This document shows positions 33,985 through 42,166 of a DNA stretch of 62,496 nt, piece after piece. The notes beneath the pieces were generated by a model, which worked only from the letters and a program-made list of their open reading frames with translations, was not told the origin of the DNA and did no database searches. The stretch lies in contig CAZGUH010000024.1 in NCBI GenBank assembly GCA_964529005.1, forward strand, positions 1-62,496. The letters run 5' to 3'. The number at the start of each line of letters is the position of its first letter. Within the stretch, counting starts at the first letter, position 1. This DNA is from CAZGUH01 sp964529005. Its GTDB lineage: Bacteria; Actinomycetota; Acidimicrobiia; Acidimicrobiales; Ilumatobacteraceae. Made by a program: the position numbers and the translations under genes.

Positions 33985-34108
33985 CTGCGGGGAGGCGTGC
34001 ACGAGTCCACGACGACGTGAAACGGGCGACTGCCCGACGCTGTGTGTCAGCGGGACGATCCGAGGGTCGTGTCGCAGCTCGGGCGGGAGCCGCGACGATG
34101 GTGGAGCG

Positions 34109-34834
34109 TCAGCGTGCGAGCAGTTCGAACGCGGTGGCCAGCCGCCCGCCGAAGCGCTCTCCGGCGGCCTGCGCCATGCCGGTGAGGAAGCCGCGGGCGT
34201 CGCTCATGCCTCCGTCGCCGAGGCCGCGCAGGTACTCGGCGTGCGCTTCCAGCGAGGCGACGGCCCGGTCGATGCCGGCCGTGACGTCGAGCGCGTGGGT
34301 GGCCTGCGGCGACCCGGCGACGGCCACCCACCGCACACCGTTCCACGGTTCGAGTCCGTCTGCGAGCAGTTCGGGGAACACCCAGCGGTTGCCCGCGTCT
34401 CCGACCGCGTCGAGCACCGCCCGCCCGAGGTTGCGGTGGTCGGGTGAGTTCCACGCTCCGAAGCTCCACGTGTCTTGGTGGTTCAGCGTGACGACCAGCT
34501 CCGGGCGATGCCGGCGGATCGCGGCGCTGACGTCGCGGCGCAGCGTCAGCGAGTGTTCGAGCACACCGTCGGTGTGGTCGAGGAACTCGACGACGTCGAC
34601 ACCGACGCAGCGCGCCGCGGCGATCTGCTCCCGCTCGCGCAACGGCGCGCAGCGCTCAGGTGGGATGCCGTCGATGCCGGCCTCGCCGCGGGTGGCCAGC
34701 ACGTACCGGACCGACTTGCCGGCGTCGGTCCACACCGCCACCGCGGCCGCTGCCCCATACTCCAGGTCGTCGGGGTGGGCGACGATCGCGAGCGCGCGTT
34801 CCCAGTCGTCCGGCATCGGTGTGTAGGGCTCCAT
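34109..34834 (-). CDS. PIG-L family deacetylase (LmbE-like)
   Basis: The 241-residue zinc hydrolase has the family metal motif AHPDD (IVAHPDDLEYGAAAA), then TRGEAGIDG, and the third ligand in SPDHRNLGRAVLDAV. In actinobacteria such enzymes include MshB and Mca of mycothiol metabolism. This one lacks enough signature to assign either, so the substrate is left open. ATG at 34834 begins MEPYTPMPDDWE. Confidence 0.9.
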   Translation of the reverse strand: MEPYTPMPDDWERALAIVAHPDDLEYGAAAAVAVWTDAGKSVRYVLATRGEAGIDGIPPERCAPLREREQIAAARCVGVDVVEFLDHTDGVLEHSLTLRRDVSAAIRRHRPELVVTLNHQDTWSFGAWNSPDHRNLGRAVLDAVGDAGNRWVFPELLADGLEPWNGVRWVAVAGSPQATHALDVTAGIDRAVASLEAHAEYLRGLGDGGMSDARGFLTGMAQAAGERFGGRLATAFELLAR

Positions 34835-34870
34835 GGCGACAGTCTCACGCGGTCGTGGGCGGCGCCAGCG

Positions 34871-35761
34871 TCACCGGCGCACGCTCCACGGCGGAGCTGG
34901 AGCGGGGATGCGTGCGAGCGGGGACCGCACGATCCCGAACCGTCCGTCGTCGTGCTGCCACGAGCTCGTCGCCTCGTCGATCTCGCCGGAGGATCGGGCG
35001 ACGAAGTTCCACCACATGAACAGCGGCGGCTCGCTCCACGGGGCCCCGCCGAGCAGCATCACACGCGCTCGATCGGCGCTCGTGAGGCCGATCTCGTCGC
35101 GTGCCGCGCCGAGGTAGGCCAAGACCCCGGGCGGCACGACCTGGCCGTCGACCGCCACCGCGCCGTCGAGCACGACGAGCGCGTGCTCGTAGCGCGGCTC
35201 CAGCGGCACGACCGCGGCGCCTGCGCTGATGTCGAGCTCGACGCCGACGAGGTCGCTGTCACGCCGCGCCGGGGACGTCACGCCGGCGAACGACCCGATC
35301 AGAACGGTCGCCGCCGTCTCGTCGAGCTCCACCGCCGGGAGAACCGCGTGGTGCTCGAACGCGGCAGGGGCGTGACGCGTCGACTCGGGCTGGGCGATCC
35401 ACAACTGGATGCCGTGCAGCGACCCGCGATAGCGGCCGGTCGCCTCCTCCGAGTGCGAGACGCCGTGGCCCGCGCTCATCAGGTTCAGCTGGCCGGGTCG
35501 GATCACCTGCTCCGACCCGAGGCTGTCGCGATGGAGCACCTCGCCGGCCACGATCCAGGTCACGGTCTGGAGCCCCGTGTGGGGATGCGGGCCGACGTCG
35601 ACGCCCCGCTCCTCGCTGACCGCGACCGGACCCATGTGATCGGCGAAGCACCATGCGCCGACGGTGCGACGGCCGCGCGTCGGCAGGGCACGGCGAACCC
35701 GCAGCGCGCCGACGGTGCTCTCGCGGCTGGGGGTCAGCTCGAGCGAGCGATCGCCGATCAC
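34871..35761 (-). CDS. Pirin-family protein
   Basis: A 296-residue bicupin. The N-terminal cupin has the metal-binding motif VGPHPHTGLQTVTWIVAGEV-like stretch and later LMSAGHGVSHSEE, as in pirins with quercetin dioxygenase activity; the Pirin_C domain ends PLFMWWNFVARS. The GTG at 35761 overlaps the stop of the upstream GNAT gene (GTGA) and fits the pirin N-terminus, whereas the frame further upstream is a shadow. Physiological substrate unknown. Confidence 0.92.
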   Translation of the reverse strand: MIGDRSLELTPSRESTVGALRVRRALPTRGRRTVGAWCFADHMGPVAVSEERGVDVGPHPHTGLQTVTWIVAGEVLHRDSLGSEQVIRPGQLNLMSAGHGVSHSEEATGRYRGSLHGIQLWIAQPESTRHAPAAFEHHAVLPAVELDETAATVLIGSFAGVTSPARRDSDLVGVELDISAGAAVVPLEPRYEHALVVLDGAVAVDGQVVPPGVLAYLGAARDEIGLTSADRARVMLLGGAPWSEPPLFMWWNFVARSSGEIDEATSSWQHDDGRFGIVRSPLARIPAPAPPWSVRR

Positions 35762-36075
35762 GGGCGGATCTGGTCGAGCATCTCGCGATCCACCAGATCG
35801 GCGAGCTCGGGATGGCGATCGATGTACGACGAGACGAACGGGCACAGCGGCACGGCCTTCGCCCCCTCGGCGCGCACGGCGGCGAGCGCGCCGTCGGCCA
35901 GGGCCCCGCCGACACCGCGCCCGGCGAAGGCGTCGTCGACCTCGGTGTGGGTGAAGACGACCCGGCCGTCGACGCGTTCGTACGCGGCGAAGCCGGCGAG
36001 GCGGCCGTCGAGGTGGGCCTCGAAGCGGCGCAGCTGCGGGTTGTCGGTCACGTCGAGATGGTCGCGTTTCTCCAT
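35758..36075 (-). CDS. Small GNAT-family (YidJ/Gtn-type) N-acetyltransferase
   Basis: The 105-residue protein belongs to the short GNAT group: RRFEAHLDGRLAGFAAYERV, the acetyl-CoA loop FAGRGVGGALADGALAAVRA, and the conserved CPFVSSYIDRHPEL end. It lies upstream of and overlaps the pirin gene by four bases. Members of this group are uncharacterised; the pairing with pirin is the main clue. Confidence 0.9.
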   Translation of the reverse strand: MEKRDHLDVTDNPQLRRFEAHLDGRLAGFAAYERVDGRVVFTHTEVDDAFAGRGVGGALADGALAAVRAEGAKAVPLCPFVSSYIDRHPELADLVDREMLDQIRP

Positions 36076-36338
36076 CGCTGCGAGTCTCCCAGAGACCGGG
36101 CCGCGGGCGACGTCCCGGAGCGCGCCGCCCGAAAGAATTTCCTTGAGTCATGCCGCCCGGGCGCCGATGTCGGTCATCGGTGCGGGCGTGAGAGGCGCGG
36201 CGCCAGGACAGAGCGGGCGATCCACGGCGCGGGCCGTGTGGTGGGGCAAAGGAGGCATCGAGGTGGCGCCGGCGGCAGGCCGGCACGTCGCGGGCGGCGG
36301 CGATGATCCGCCCATTTCAGGATCAGAGAGGGATCTTG

Positions 36339-37586
36339 ATGATGAGCAGTCTGATTGCGCGCGCCCGTGCTCGGCGTGGGCGTGCGCTGTTGGCGGCGGC
36401 GGTGGTTGCGGCCACGGCGGTCGGAGGAAGTGTGGCGTTGGCGTCCGACGGCGGTTTCGGCTTGCCGCGGGCGGTCGATCCGGCGCAGGTCGAGTTGTTC
36501 GTCGGCGTGACGCCGACTCGTGTGCTCGACACCAGAGTCCCCTCGCCGAACCCCTTCGGTCCGGGTGAGACGCGGGTGGTGAGCCTCGCCGGTCGCGTCG
36601 ATCCGCGGGTCACGTCGGTGGCGATCAACCTGACGATCGACGGGGACGCGACGTCGCAGAGCTTCCTCACCGTGTGGCCGACCGGTCAGGCGCGGCCGAA
36701 CGCGTCGGCGAACAACGCCCAGCCCGGTCAGGTCACGCCGAACCAGATGGTGGCCAAGCTCGGCGCCGACCAGAGCTTCAGCGTGTTCAACGAACGCGGC
36801 CAGGTGAACGTCGTCATCGACGTGGTCGGCGTGTACGTGCCCCTCGACGAGGTCGACGTCGGTTCGGTCGCTGCGGAAGGGTCGCGCTTCCTGTCCGGCA
36901 ACGGCGCGCCCGCCGCCAACCTCGGTTCGGTCGACGACATGTACTTCGACAAGACCAACAAGGCGTTCTACGGCCCCAAGACCGCCAGCGGATGGGGTTC
37001 GCCGGTGAGCGTGCAAGGCCAGCCCGGCGCCGCCGGCGCCCAGGGCCCGCAGGGTCCCCAGGGCCCGCAAGGGGCGCAAGGGCCGGAAGGTGAGCAGGGT
37101 CCTGCCGGCGCGGCCGGCGCGACCGGAGCTGCGGGCCCGGCAGGCGCGGTCAGCGGGGTGGTCGCCGGTGGCACCGCGGGCGGTCCGCCGCTCGCCGTCC
37201 TGCCCAACGCGGACACGCCGTTCACGTCGGTGGCGACGTTCACCGCTCCGGCGGAAGGCACGTACATGCTGCGCGCTGACGTCACGATCAGCTTCGCCAG
37301 CACGACGCCGCTCAGCGTCGCGCTGGGCGCCACGGTGACGTGCCGGTGGGCCGACGGCAACGACATCCGCATGTCGGCAGGCTTGACGGCAGGGATCTCC
37401 GTGCCCCTGCTCCTCGACGTCGCCGGCATCAACCAGAACTACCTCGGTGTGCCCGGCTTCGTCGAGAACGCTGCCGAGGATGCGACGGTGGATCTGGAGT
37501 GCAGCGTCGACCAGACGTTGACCGTCGGTCAGCAGATCAACGTCCAGACCGCGATCACCGCGATCCAGGTGACCCAGATCAGCTGA
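36339..37586 (+). CDS. Secreted protein with DTR-type repeat domain and collagen-like segment
   Basis: The 415-residue protein has a signal peptide (Arg-rich start, then LLAAAVVAATAVGGSVALA). Residues about 45-165 contain one copy of the domain repeated in the 18-2951 protein (TPTRVLDTR, SVAINLTI, SFLTVWPTG, VVIDVVGVYV). Residues about 227-268 are collagen-like Gly-X-Y triplets (GPQGPQGPQGAQGPEGEQGP). A C-terminal beta-rich domain (FTAPAEGTYMLRADVTISF) resembles C1q/TNF-like heads that follow bacterial collagens. AGAGAGGG upstream favours the ATG at 36339 over one at 36303. A surface or adhesin role is inferred. Confidence 0.85.
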   Translation: MMSSLIARARARRGRALLAAAVVAATAVGGSVALASDGGFGLPRAVDPAQVELFVGVTPTRVLDTRVPSPNPFGPGETRVVSLAGRVDPRVTSVAINLTIDGDATSQSFLTVWPTGQARPNASANNAQPGQVTPNQMVAKLGADQSFSVFNERGQVNVVIDVVGVYVPLDEVDVGSVAAEGSRFLSGNGAPAANLGSVDDMYFDKTNKAFYGPKTASGWGSPVSVQGQPGAAGAQGPQGPQGPQGAQGPEGEQGPAGAAGATGAAGPAGAVSGVVAGGTAGGPPLAVLPNADTPFTSVATFTAPAEGTYMLRADVTISFASTTPLSVALGATVTCRWADGNDIRMSAGLTAGISVPLLLDVAGINQNYLGVPGFVENAAEDATVDLECSVDQTLTVGQQINVQTAITAIQVTQIS

Positions 37587-38346
37587 CCACCACCACGCGG
37601 TTGGGGCACGTCCGGCCTCGGGTACGCGCGCGCGATGAGCGACGCACCGAACCCGCCGCATCCGGAGGAACCTGCAGAGGGTCCGCCGGACGTGCCGCCT
37701 CCCGCCCGGCGTCCGACGCCCGAGCAGGCCCGCGAGAACCGGGAGAACGATCCCCCGGCGTGACCGTGCCGACGAGGCACGCCCACGATCCGGCCCACAG
37801 CCATCCGGCAGCGATGTCGGATGGCTGGTGCGCGCCCAGGACGAGCTGCGTGGCCGCCACGGCGACCAGAGCGGACCCGCCAGCCACCCACACGACGCGC
37901 CGCTGCGCGCGTGAGCGCGCGACGAGCGCCGCCGCGCCGACGACAGCCGCCGTGTTCGCCGCATGGCCGCTCGGGAACGACCAGCGGGAGACGTCCATCG
38001 GGATCGCGCGAGCAGCGGGGCGGGGACGCTCGAAGGCCTCCTTGACGATCGGGTTGACGGCCATCACGACGCCCAGGACGACCACGATCACCAGAGCGTC
38101 GCGCCAGCGCCAGCGCGCTGCGAGCGCCGCCGCTGTGACGGCGGCGGCGACTGCGAGGATCCAACCGTCGGTGGCGCGCGCGACCGATGTCGCGACGATG
38201 TCGAGGCTGGTTCCGACCGCGGTGTGAACACCGCGCAGCGCCTCGCCGTCGCCGGGGACCGACCCGTGCGTCTCCACCACCGCGGCGATCGCGGCGAAGC
38301 CGACGATGCCGATGGCGGCACTTGCTCCCCGAACGATGCGGCTCAC
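37579..38346 (-). CDS. PAP2-family phosphatase
   Basis: A 255-residue membrane phosphatase with the three PAP2 motifs: KEAFERPRP, FPSGHAAN and GAHQPSDIAAG (the usual SR of the third motif is replaced). About five membrane segments lie in residues 8-195. These enzymes act on lipid phosphates such as phosphatidate or undecaprenyl diphosphate. The last 60 residues are Arg/Ser/Pro-rich and unlike the family, and overlap a small plus-strand frame at 37635-37763. The gene overlaps the convergent collagen-like gene by eight bases. Confidence 0.85.
   Translation of the reverse strand: MSRIVRGASAAIGIVGFAAIAAVVETHGSVPGDGEALRGVHTAVGTSLDIVATSVARATDGWILAVAAAVTAAALAARWRWRDALVIVVVLGVVMAVNPIVKEAFERPRPAARAIPMDVSRWSFPSGHAANTAAVVGAAALVARSRAQRRVVWVAGGSALVAVAATQLVLGAHQPSDIAAGWLWAGSWACLVGTVTPGDRSPGSRGPARASDAGREAARPADPLQVPPDAAGSVRRSSRARTRGRTCPNRVVVVS
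37635..37763 (+). CDS. Possible small Pro/Glu-rich protein (42 aa)
   Basis: A short frame beginning MSDAPNPPHPEEPAEG and ending ENRENDPPA lies downstream of the collagen-like gene. It has no clear ribosome site and is antisense to the odd tail of the PAP2 gene, so only one of the two strands is likely to be coding here. Low confidence. Confidence 0.3.
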   Translation: MSDAPNPPHPEEPAEGPPDVPPPARRPTPEQARENRENDPPA

Positions 38347-38444
38347 CGAGCTCCACCGTAGGTGTCCCTCCGGGAGCTCGTGGGTACGGGGACGTCATCG
38401 CCGGGCCTTGACGGCTCAGGCTCGACGGACCAGGAGGGCACACG

Positions 38445-38630
38445 ATGGGCAACATGGACGAAGCCAAGGGCAAGGTCAAGCAGGCCGTTGGCGACCTGAC
38501 CGACGACGACCGCATGCGCCGTGAGGGCCAGCGAGACGAGGCCGCCGGCAAGGCCAAGGACGCCGTCGACAAGGTGAAGGACAAGGCCGACGACGCCATC
38601 GATGCGGCGAGGGACCGCTTCGACAAGTAG
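38445..38630 (+). CDS. CsbD-like stress protein
   Basis: The 61-residue, highly charged protein has the CsbD pattern of repeated Lys/Ala/Asp helices (MDEAKGKVKQAVGDLTDDDR, EGQRDEAAGKAKDAVDKVKD). CsbD family members are induced by general stress; their biochemical role is unknown. A GGAGGG ribosome site precedes the ATG. A small hydrophobic protein follows six bases downstream. Confidence 0.85.
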   Translation: MGNMDEAKGKVKQAVGDLTDDDRMRREGQRDEAAGKAKDAVDKVKDKADDAIDAARDRFDK

Positions 38631-38636
38631 GCCACC

Positions 38637-38789
38637 ATGATCACGATCACCGGCCTCGTCCTGCTGGTCGTGGGGCTCGTCCTCGGCGCGCCACTCGTGG
38701 CGATCGTCGGTGGGTTGGCGCTGGCGGCGGCTGTGGTGCTGTTCGCGGCCGACAGCGCCGACAGCGGCACCAAAGCCCATTACTGGTGA
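38637..38789 (+). CDS. Small hydrophobic membrane protein (50 aa)
   Basis: The product is almost entirely two hydrophobic segments (ITGLVLLVVGLVLG and PLVAIVGGLALAAAVVLFAA) with a short polar tail ending AHYW. It sits six bases after the CsbD-like gene. Small hydrophobic proteins often accompany CsbD genes in actinobacteria, so a stress-linked membrane role is plausible. Confidence 0.6.
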   Translation: MITITGLVLLVVGLVLGAPLVAIVGGLALAAAVVLFAADSADSGTKAHYW

Positions 38790-38874
38790 CGGCGCGCTGG
38801 CCCCGCGACAACGGCGTCGCCGGTCGAGCGCTGCCGTCACCAGCTCGCGTCTCCACGACGTACGACTCCGGGTC

Positions 38875-39762
38875 TCACGTCTCTCGAGGCGGTGTCGTTC
38901 TCCGAGCGAGTTCCACCATCGCCTGAGCGGCCGGGGAGAGCCGGCCGCGGCGATGGATGATGCCGGTGCGCCGCGTCAGCGCGGGCTTGAGTTCGCGGAC
39001 GACCGCGCCGCGCCGAGCGGCGTCGCGAGCGAGCGGGCGCGGCAGCAGCGACGAACCAGCTCCCGCAAGCACGAGCGGGATGATGGCTTCGCGATGGCCG
39101 ATCTCGATCGCGATGTTCGGCTGGAGACCGCTGCGCGAGAGCGTCTGGTCGAGGATGCGCCTCGTCGACGTGCCGACTGGCGTCACGATCAGCGGAAGGT
39201 CGGCGAGAGCCCGGGGAGTCAGTGGCTCTGCGCCCTCGTGGGCGCCTTCTGGGCACACCGCCACGATGTCCTGTCGCGACAAGGAGACGCGGGCGAGATC
39301 GCGGGCTCCCGTCGTGATGTCGGTGAAGCCCAGCTCGGCCTTGCCGGAGCGCACGCTCGTCTCGATCTCGGCGGTCGTCTCGGGTTCGTGGACGTGAACG
39401 CTGATCCCGCCGTGGTCGCGGCGGAAGCGGCCGAGGAGCGCTGCCAGCGGGTCGACGGCCAGGGTGGGGAGCGCGGCGATCTCCAGGCTTCCCGTGACGA
39501 GACCGGTCACGGCCGCGGCGGCGGCGCGCACGTCGGCCATGTCTCGCACGACGTGCCGCGCAGCGTCGATCACGTGACGGCCGGCAGCAGTGGCCGCGAC
39601 GGCGCGCCCGAGACGCACGAACAGGTCGGCGCCCAGCTCGCGCTCCAGATGGCGGATCGCGTGCGACAGCGCGGGTTGGGAGACGTGCAGCTTCTCTGCG
39701 GCCCGGGTGAACGTGCCGTGGTCGTCGATCGCGACCAGGTACTCGAGCTGCCGCAGGTCCAT
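38875..39762 (-). CDS. LysR-family transcriptional regulator
   Basis: The 295-residue regulator has the LysR HTH at its N-terminus (LRQLEYLVAIDDHGTFTRAA, HVSQPALSHAIRHLERELGA) and a periplasmic-binding-like effector domain from about residue 90. ATG at 39762 begins MDLRQLEY; a GTG two codons upstream (39768) is also possible. It is divergent from a TauE/SafE exporter gene, its probable target; the intergenic region carries inverted repeats. A sulphur-compound or organic acid effector is a guess from the neighbour. Confidence 0.93.
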   Translation of the reverse strand: MDLRQLEYLVAIDDHGTFTRAAEKLHVSQPALSHAIRHLERELGADLFVRLGRAVAATAAGRHVIDAARHVVRDMADVRAAAAAVTGLVTGSLEIAALPTLAVDPLAALLGRFRRDHGGISVHVHEPETTAEIETSVRSGKAELGFTDITTGARDLARVSLSRQDIVAVCPEGAHEGAEPLTPRALADLPLIVTPVGTSTRRILDQTLSRSGLQPNIAIEIGHREAIIPLVLAGAGSSLLPRPLARDAARRGAVVRELKPALTRRTGIIHRRGRLSPAAQAMVELARRTTPPRET

Positions 39763-39780
39763 GAGCACATCTTATTGCTG

Positions 39781-39823
39781 TCATATGAACGATGAGCGAG
39801 ACACATGAGCGCCTGAGCCTCAT
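39781..39823. promoter_or_regulatory. Inverted repeats in the LysR/TauE divergent region
   Basis: TCATATGA (39781-39788) is a perfect palindrome, and ATGAG...CTCAT (39805-39823) is a 5-base inverted repeat with a 9-base centre. LysR proteins usually bind such an activation/recognition pair between divergent genes. Confidence 0.4.
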
Positions 39824-39879
39824 GATGGAGACGTGAACGCTGCTCCCGGTGATGGCCGACGTACTCGGCGGGGTTGGGT

Positions 39880-40623
39880 GTGAGCCTTCTCCCCGTCGCT
39901 CTGATCGGCCTGGCGATCGGCTTCGTCGGTGGCCTGCTCGGCAAGGGCGGCTCGGCGATCGCGACGCCGCTGCTGCACGCGTGCGGTGTGCCGGCGATCG
40001 TCGCGGTGGCAGCGCCCCTTCCGGCGACGATCCCCTCGACGGCCGTCGCCAGCTACGCCTACTGGCGGGAGCACTTCGTCGACTGGCGGCTCGTGCGCTG
40101 GGCCATCGCGATCGGGATTCCATGCACCATCGTCGGCGCGCTGGCGACGCGCTGGATCGCCGGTGACGCTCTCGTCGCGGCGACCGATCTCCTCCTCGTC
40201 GGCCTCGGCGCGCGGCTGGTGGCACGTCCGGGGCGAGCGGCCCGGCCGGAGCGAGACGACAGCACCCTGTCGCCGGTCCTCCTCGTCGCGGTCGCGGCCG
40301 CGGTCGGCCTGGTCTCCGGTTTGCTCGCCAACAGTGGCGGCTTCCTGCTCGCGCCGCTGCTGATCACCGTGGTGCGGGTGCCGATCAAGCGCGCCCTCGC
40401 GACATCGCTGGCCATCTCGTGCGTGCTCGCGGTGCCCGGCACCGTCGTCCACACGGCGCTCGGGCACATCGACTGGGCGGTGGTCGGCGTGTTCGCCGCG
40501 ACCGCGGTGCCGCTGTCGTTCGCGGGCGCACGGGTCGCGATCCGGGTGGACGCGGACCGGCTCGAGCGCTTCTACGGCCTGGGCTTGATGATCTTCGGCG
40601 CCGCCGTCCTGCTCGTGCGCTGA
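39880..40623 (+). CDS. TauE/SafE-family membrane exporter
   Basis: The 247-residue protein has about eight membrane segments in the two-repeat TauE/SafE layout: GLAIGFVGGLLGKGGSAIATP in the first half and GLVSGLLANSGGFLLAPLLI in the second. Relatives export sulfite, sulfoacetate or other anions. The start is uncertain: GTG at 39880 is used, and TTG at 39874 adds two residues. It is divergent from the LysR gene and convergent with the MaoC-like gene ten bases downstream. Confidence 0.88.
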   Translation: MSLLPVALIGLAIGFVGGLLGKGGSAIATPLLHACGVPAIVAVAAPLPATIPSTAVASYAYWREHFVDWRLVRWAIAIGIPCTIVGALATRWIAGDALVAATDLLLVGLGARLVARPGRAARPERDDSTLSPVLLVAVAAAVGLVSGLLANSGGFLLAPLLITVVRVPIKRALATSLAISCVLAVPGTVVHTALGHIDWAVVGVFAATAVPLSFAGARVAIRVDADRLERFYGLGLMIFGAAVLLVR

Positions 40624-40633
40624 CGGCTGCGAT

Positions 40634-41473
40634 CTATCCCCGCAGGATGGCGGTCATCGCCTCCACGCCGTCGTTGCGGACGGCGCGCAGCGCGTGCCCG
40701 CCGTCGGACGGCTCGCCGACGAGCGCGAGCGGCACGCCGGCGAACAGCGGCGCCTGTGCCCGGAAGGAGAACTCCGCGCCGCTGATGCCCCGCCGGCGGG
40801 CTGATTCCGCCAAACAGATCGCCGTCAGCGGACCATGCACGACGAGCGCGGGATAGCCCTCACACGCCCGGGCGTACTCGGCGTCGTAGTGGATCCGGTG
40901 GCTGTTGAACGTGACGGCCGAGAATCGGAACAACGTGACGGCATCGGGGGTGACGACGTCGCACCAACCTCCCTCGGGCGCGGCCTGCTCGTGCTCCCCG
41001 CTGGGCATCGGTGTCGGGTCTCCCGGCTCGCGATACACGATGTCCTGGCGTTCGCTGATGACGGTCTCGCCGTCCTGCTCGATCTCGTGATCGATGGAGA
41101 CGAGCAGCAGGCGCCCGCTGCGCCCGCTCTTGAGCGCGGCGTCGGTGATCCGAGAACGACGCGTCGCCGGTGTCCCGATCCGCAGCGGACGGTGGCGCCT
41201 CACGTGTCCGCCCGCCCACATTCGTCGCACGAGGCCGTCGAGCAGCGGGTGTGGCGCGGTCGCAGGATGGCCGTCAGAGCCCAGCTCGGTCGAGCGCGCC
41301 GTCGGCGTGAAGCAGGCCCAGTGCCACAACAGCGGCACGGCGTCCCCGTCCGCCCATGTGTCCGGCGCGTCGAGCAGCGCGCCCAGCCGCACGAATGCCT
41401 CGGCGTCGACCGCGGAGACGGACAGGGGAGCGACGTGCAGATCGGCAAGGGTGAGCTCAGGTCGACCGTTCAT
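40634..41473 (-). CDS. MaoC/HTD2-type acyl-CoA dehydratase
   Basis: A 279-residue double-hotdog protein similar to mesaconyl-C4-CoA hydratase and fungal HTD2. The C-terminal hotdog has the hydratase motif TFNSHRIHYDAEYARACEGYPALVVHGPLTA, seen here as two adjoining parts (FNSHRIHYD with Asp and His, and ALVVHGPLTA); the N-terminal half is FAS1-like (PLLWHWACFTP, GGHVRRHRPLRIG). Hydration of a branched or dicarboxylic enoyl-CoA is inferred. ATG at 41473 begins MNGRPELTLAD. Confidence 0.85.
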   Translation of the reverse strand: MNGRPELTLADLHVAPLSVSAVDAEAFVRLGALLDAPDTWADGDAVPLLWHWACFTPTARSTELGSDGHPATAPHPLLDGLVRRMWAGGHVRRHRPLRIGTPATRRSRITDAALKSGRSGRLLLVSIDHEIEQDGETVISERQDIVYREPGDPTPMPSGEHEQAAPEGGWCDVVTPDAVTLFRFSAVTFNSHRIHYDAEYARACEGYPALVVHGPLTAICLAESARRRGISGAEFSFRAQAPLFAGVPLALVGEPSDGGHALRAVRNDGVEAMTAILRG

Positions 41474-41532
41474 TCCGGACGAACGTACGCCACGACGTCC
41501 TGGCCTGCGTGACCGCATACTCGACGCCCTGT

Positions 41533-41629
41533 CTTGGGCGCGATCGGCTGCTGCGGCGGCAGCCGATCGCGCCCGTCAGGCCGGCTCGGGCGCGGGCCGC
41601 TGCTGCGGCGGCAGCGGATCGCGCCCAAG
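41533..41629. repeat. Tandem pair of long palindromes (REP/BIME-like)
   Basis: Two 39-base hairpins lie 52 bases apart. The first (41536-41574) has perfect 16-base arms starting GGGCGCGATCGGCTGC and a loop TGCGGCG. The second (41588-41626) has 16-base arms with two mismatches and the identical loop. In addition the outer ends, CTTGGGCGCGATC at 41533 and GATCGCGCCCAAG ending at 41629, are exact inverse copies, so the whole 97 bases form one larger palindrome. The globin stop codon (41576-41578) lies between the two hairpins. Confidence 0.85.
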
Positions 41630-42106
41630 CAGGTGGGGGCGGGGGGTCGGGGAGCCGACGGAAATGGGGGTGGAGGCAGGAGGGACGTCATCGACGACCA
41701 CGGCCTCGCCGACGAGCTGCTTCGAGTGGACCATCGCGACCTTGCGGGCGAGCGCTTTGGCTTGCTCGACGCGCGGCCCGCACCAGCCGCCGTCGAGCGT
41801 TTCGTGGAAGAGCTCCAACCACCGCCGGAAGTGCTCGGCGGTGAACGGCCGGCGCGCGTGGATCAACGAGTGGGCACGGTATGGGTTGCCTTCGTAGCCC
41901 GGCTGCGAGAGCAGCGCGCGGCACCAGAACGCGGTCAGCTTCGGGATGTGCTCGGACCAATCGACGTGGGCGACGTCGTTGAACATGGGTCCCAGCACAC
42001 CGTCTTGGGCTACGTCGGCATAGAACCGGCGCACCATCTCGCCGATCTCGGCCGGGTCGTCGAGGTCGCGCCCTCGCCAGAGCGTCACGGCGCCCGTGTC
42101 ACGCAT
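41576..42106 (-). CDS. Group III truncated haemoglobin with an extra C-terminal tail
   Basis: The globin domain is residues about 10-135: FYADVAQDGVLGPMFNDVAH, the WSEHIPKLTAFWCRALL stretch, YEGNPYRAHSLI, and FRRWLELFHETLD, which match group III truncated globins that bind oxygen or NO. Normal members end near MVHSKQL. Here about 45 more Pro-rich residues follow, and the last 17 (LLGRDPLPPQQRPAPEPA region) are encoded by one of two palindromic repeats at 41533-41629. The original stop was probably lost when the element arrived. Confidence 0.88.
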   Translation of the reverse strand: MRDTGAVTLWRGRDLDDPAEIGEMVRRFYADVAQDGVLGPMFNDVAHVDWSEHIPKLTAFWCRALLSQPGYEGNPYRAHSLIHARRPFTAEHFRRWLELFHETLDGGWCGPRVEQAKALARKVAMVHSKQLVGEAVVVDDVPPASTPISVGSPTPRPHLLGRDPLPPQQRPAPEPA

Positions 42107-42152
42107 CTTCGGGTCTCCTCAGCGGAGCGACATCCACGCCAGCAAGGTTAAT

Positions 42153-42166
42153 CTAGTGATCAGTAG
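42153..42166. promoter_or_regulatory. Near-palindrome between globin and membrane-protein genes
   Basis: CTAGTGATCAGTAG is palindromic except for one symmetric pair and lies in a short AT-rich patch 47 bases upstream of the globin start. It could be an operator, but it also covers the GTG chosen for the divergent gene, so the assignment is weak. Confidence 0.3.

Noticed and set aside
42096..42155. A start at 42096 for the small membrane protein
   Set aside because: It would overlap the start of the divergent globin gene and leave no promoter; later GTG codons fit better.
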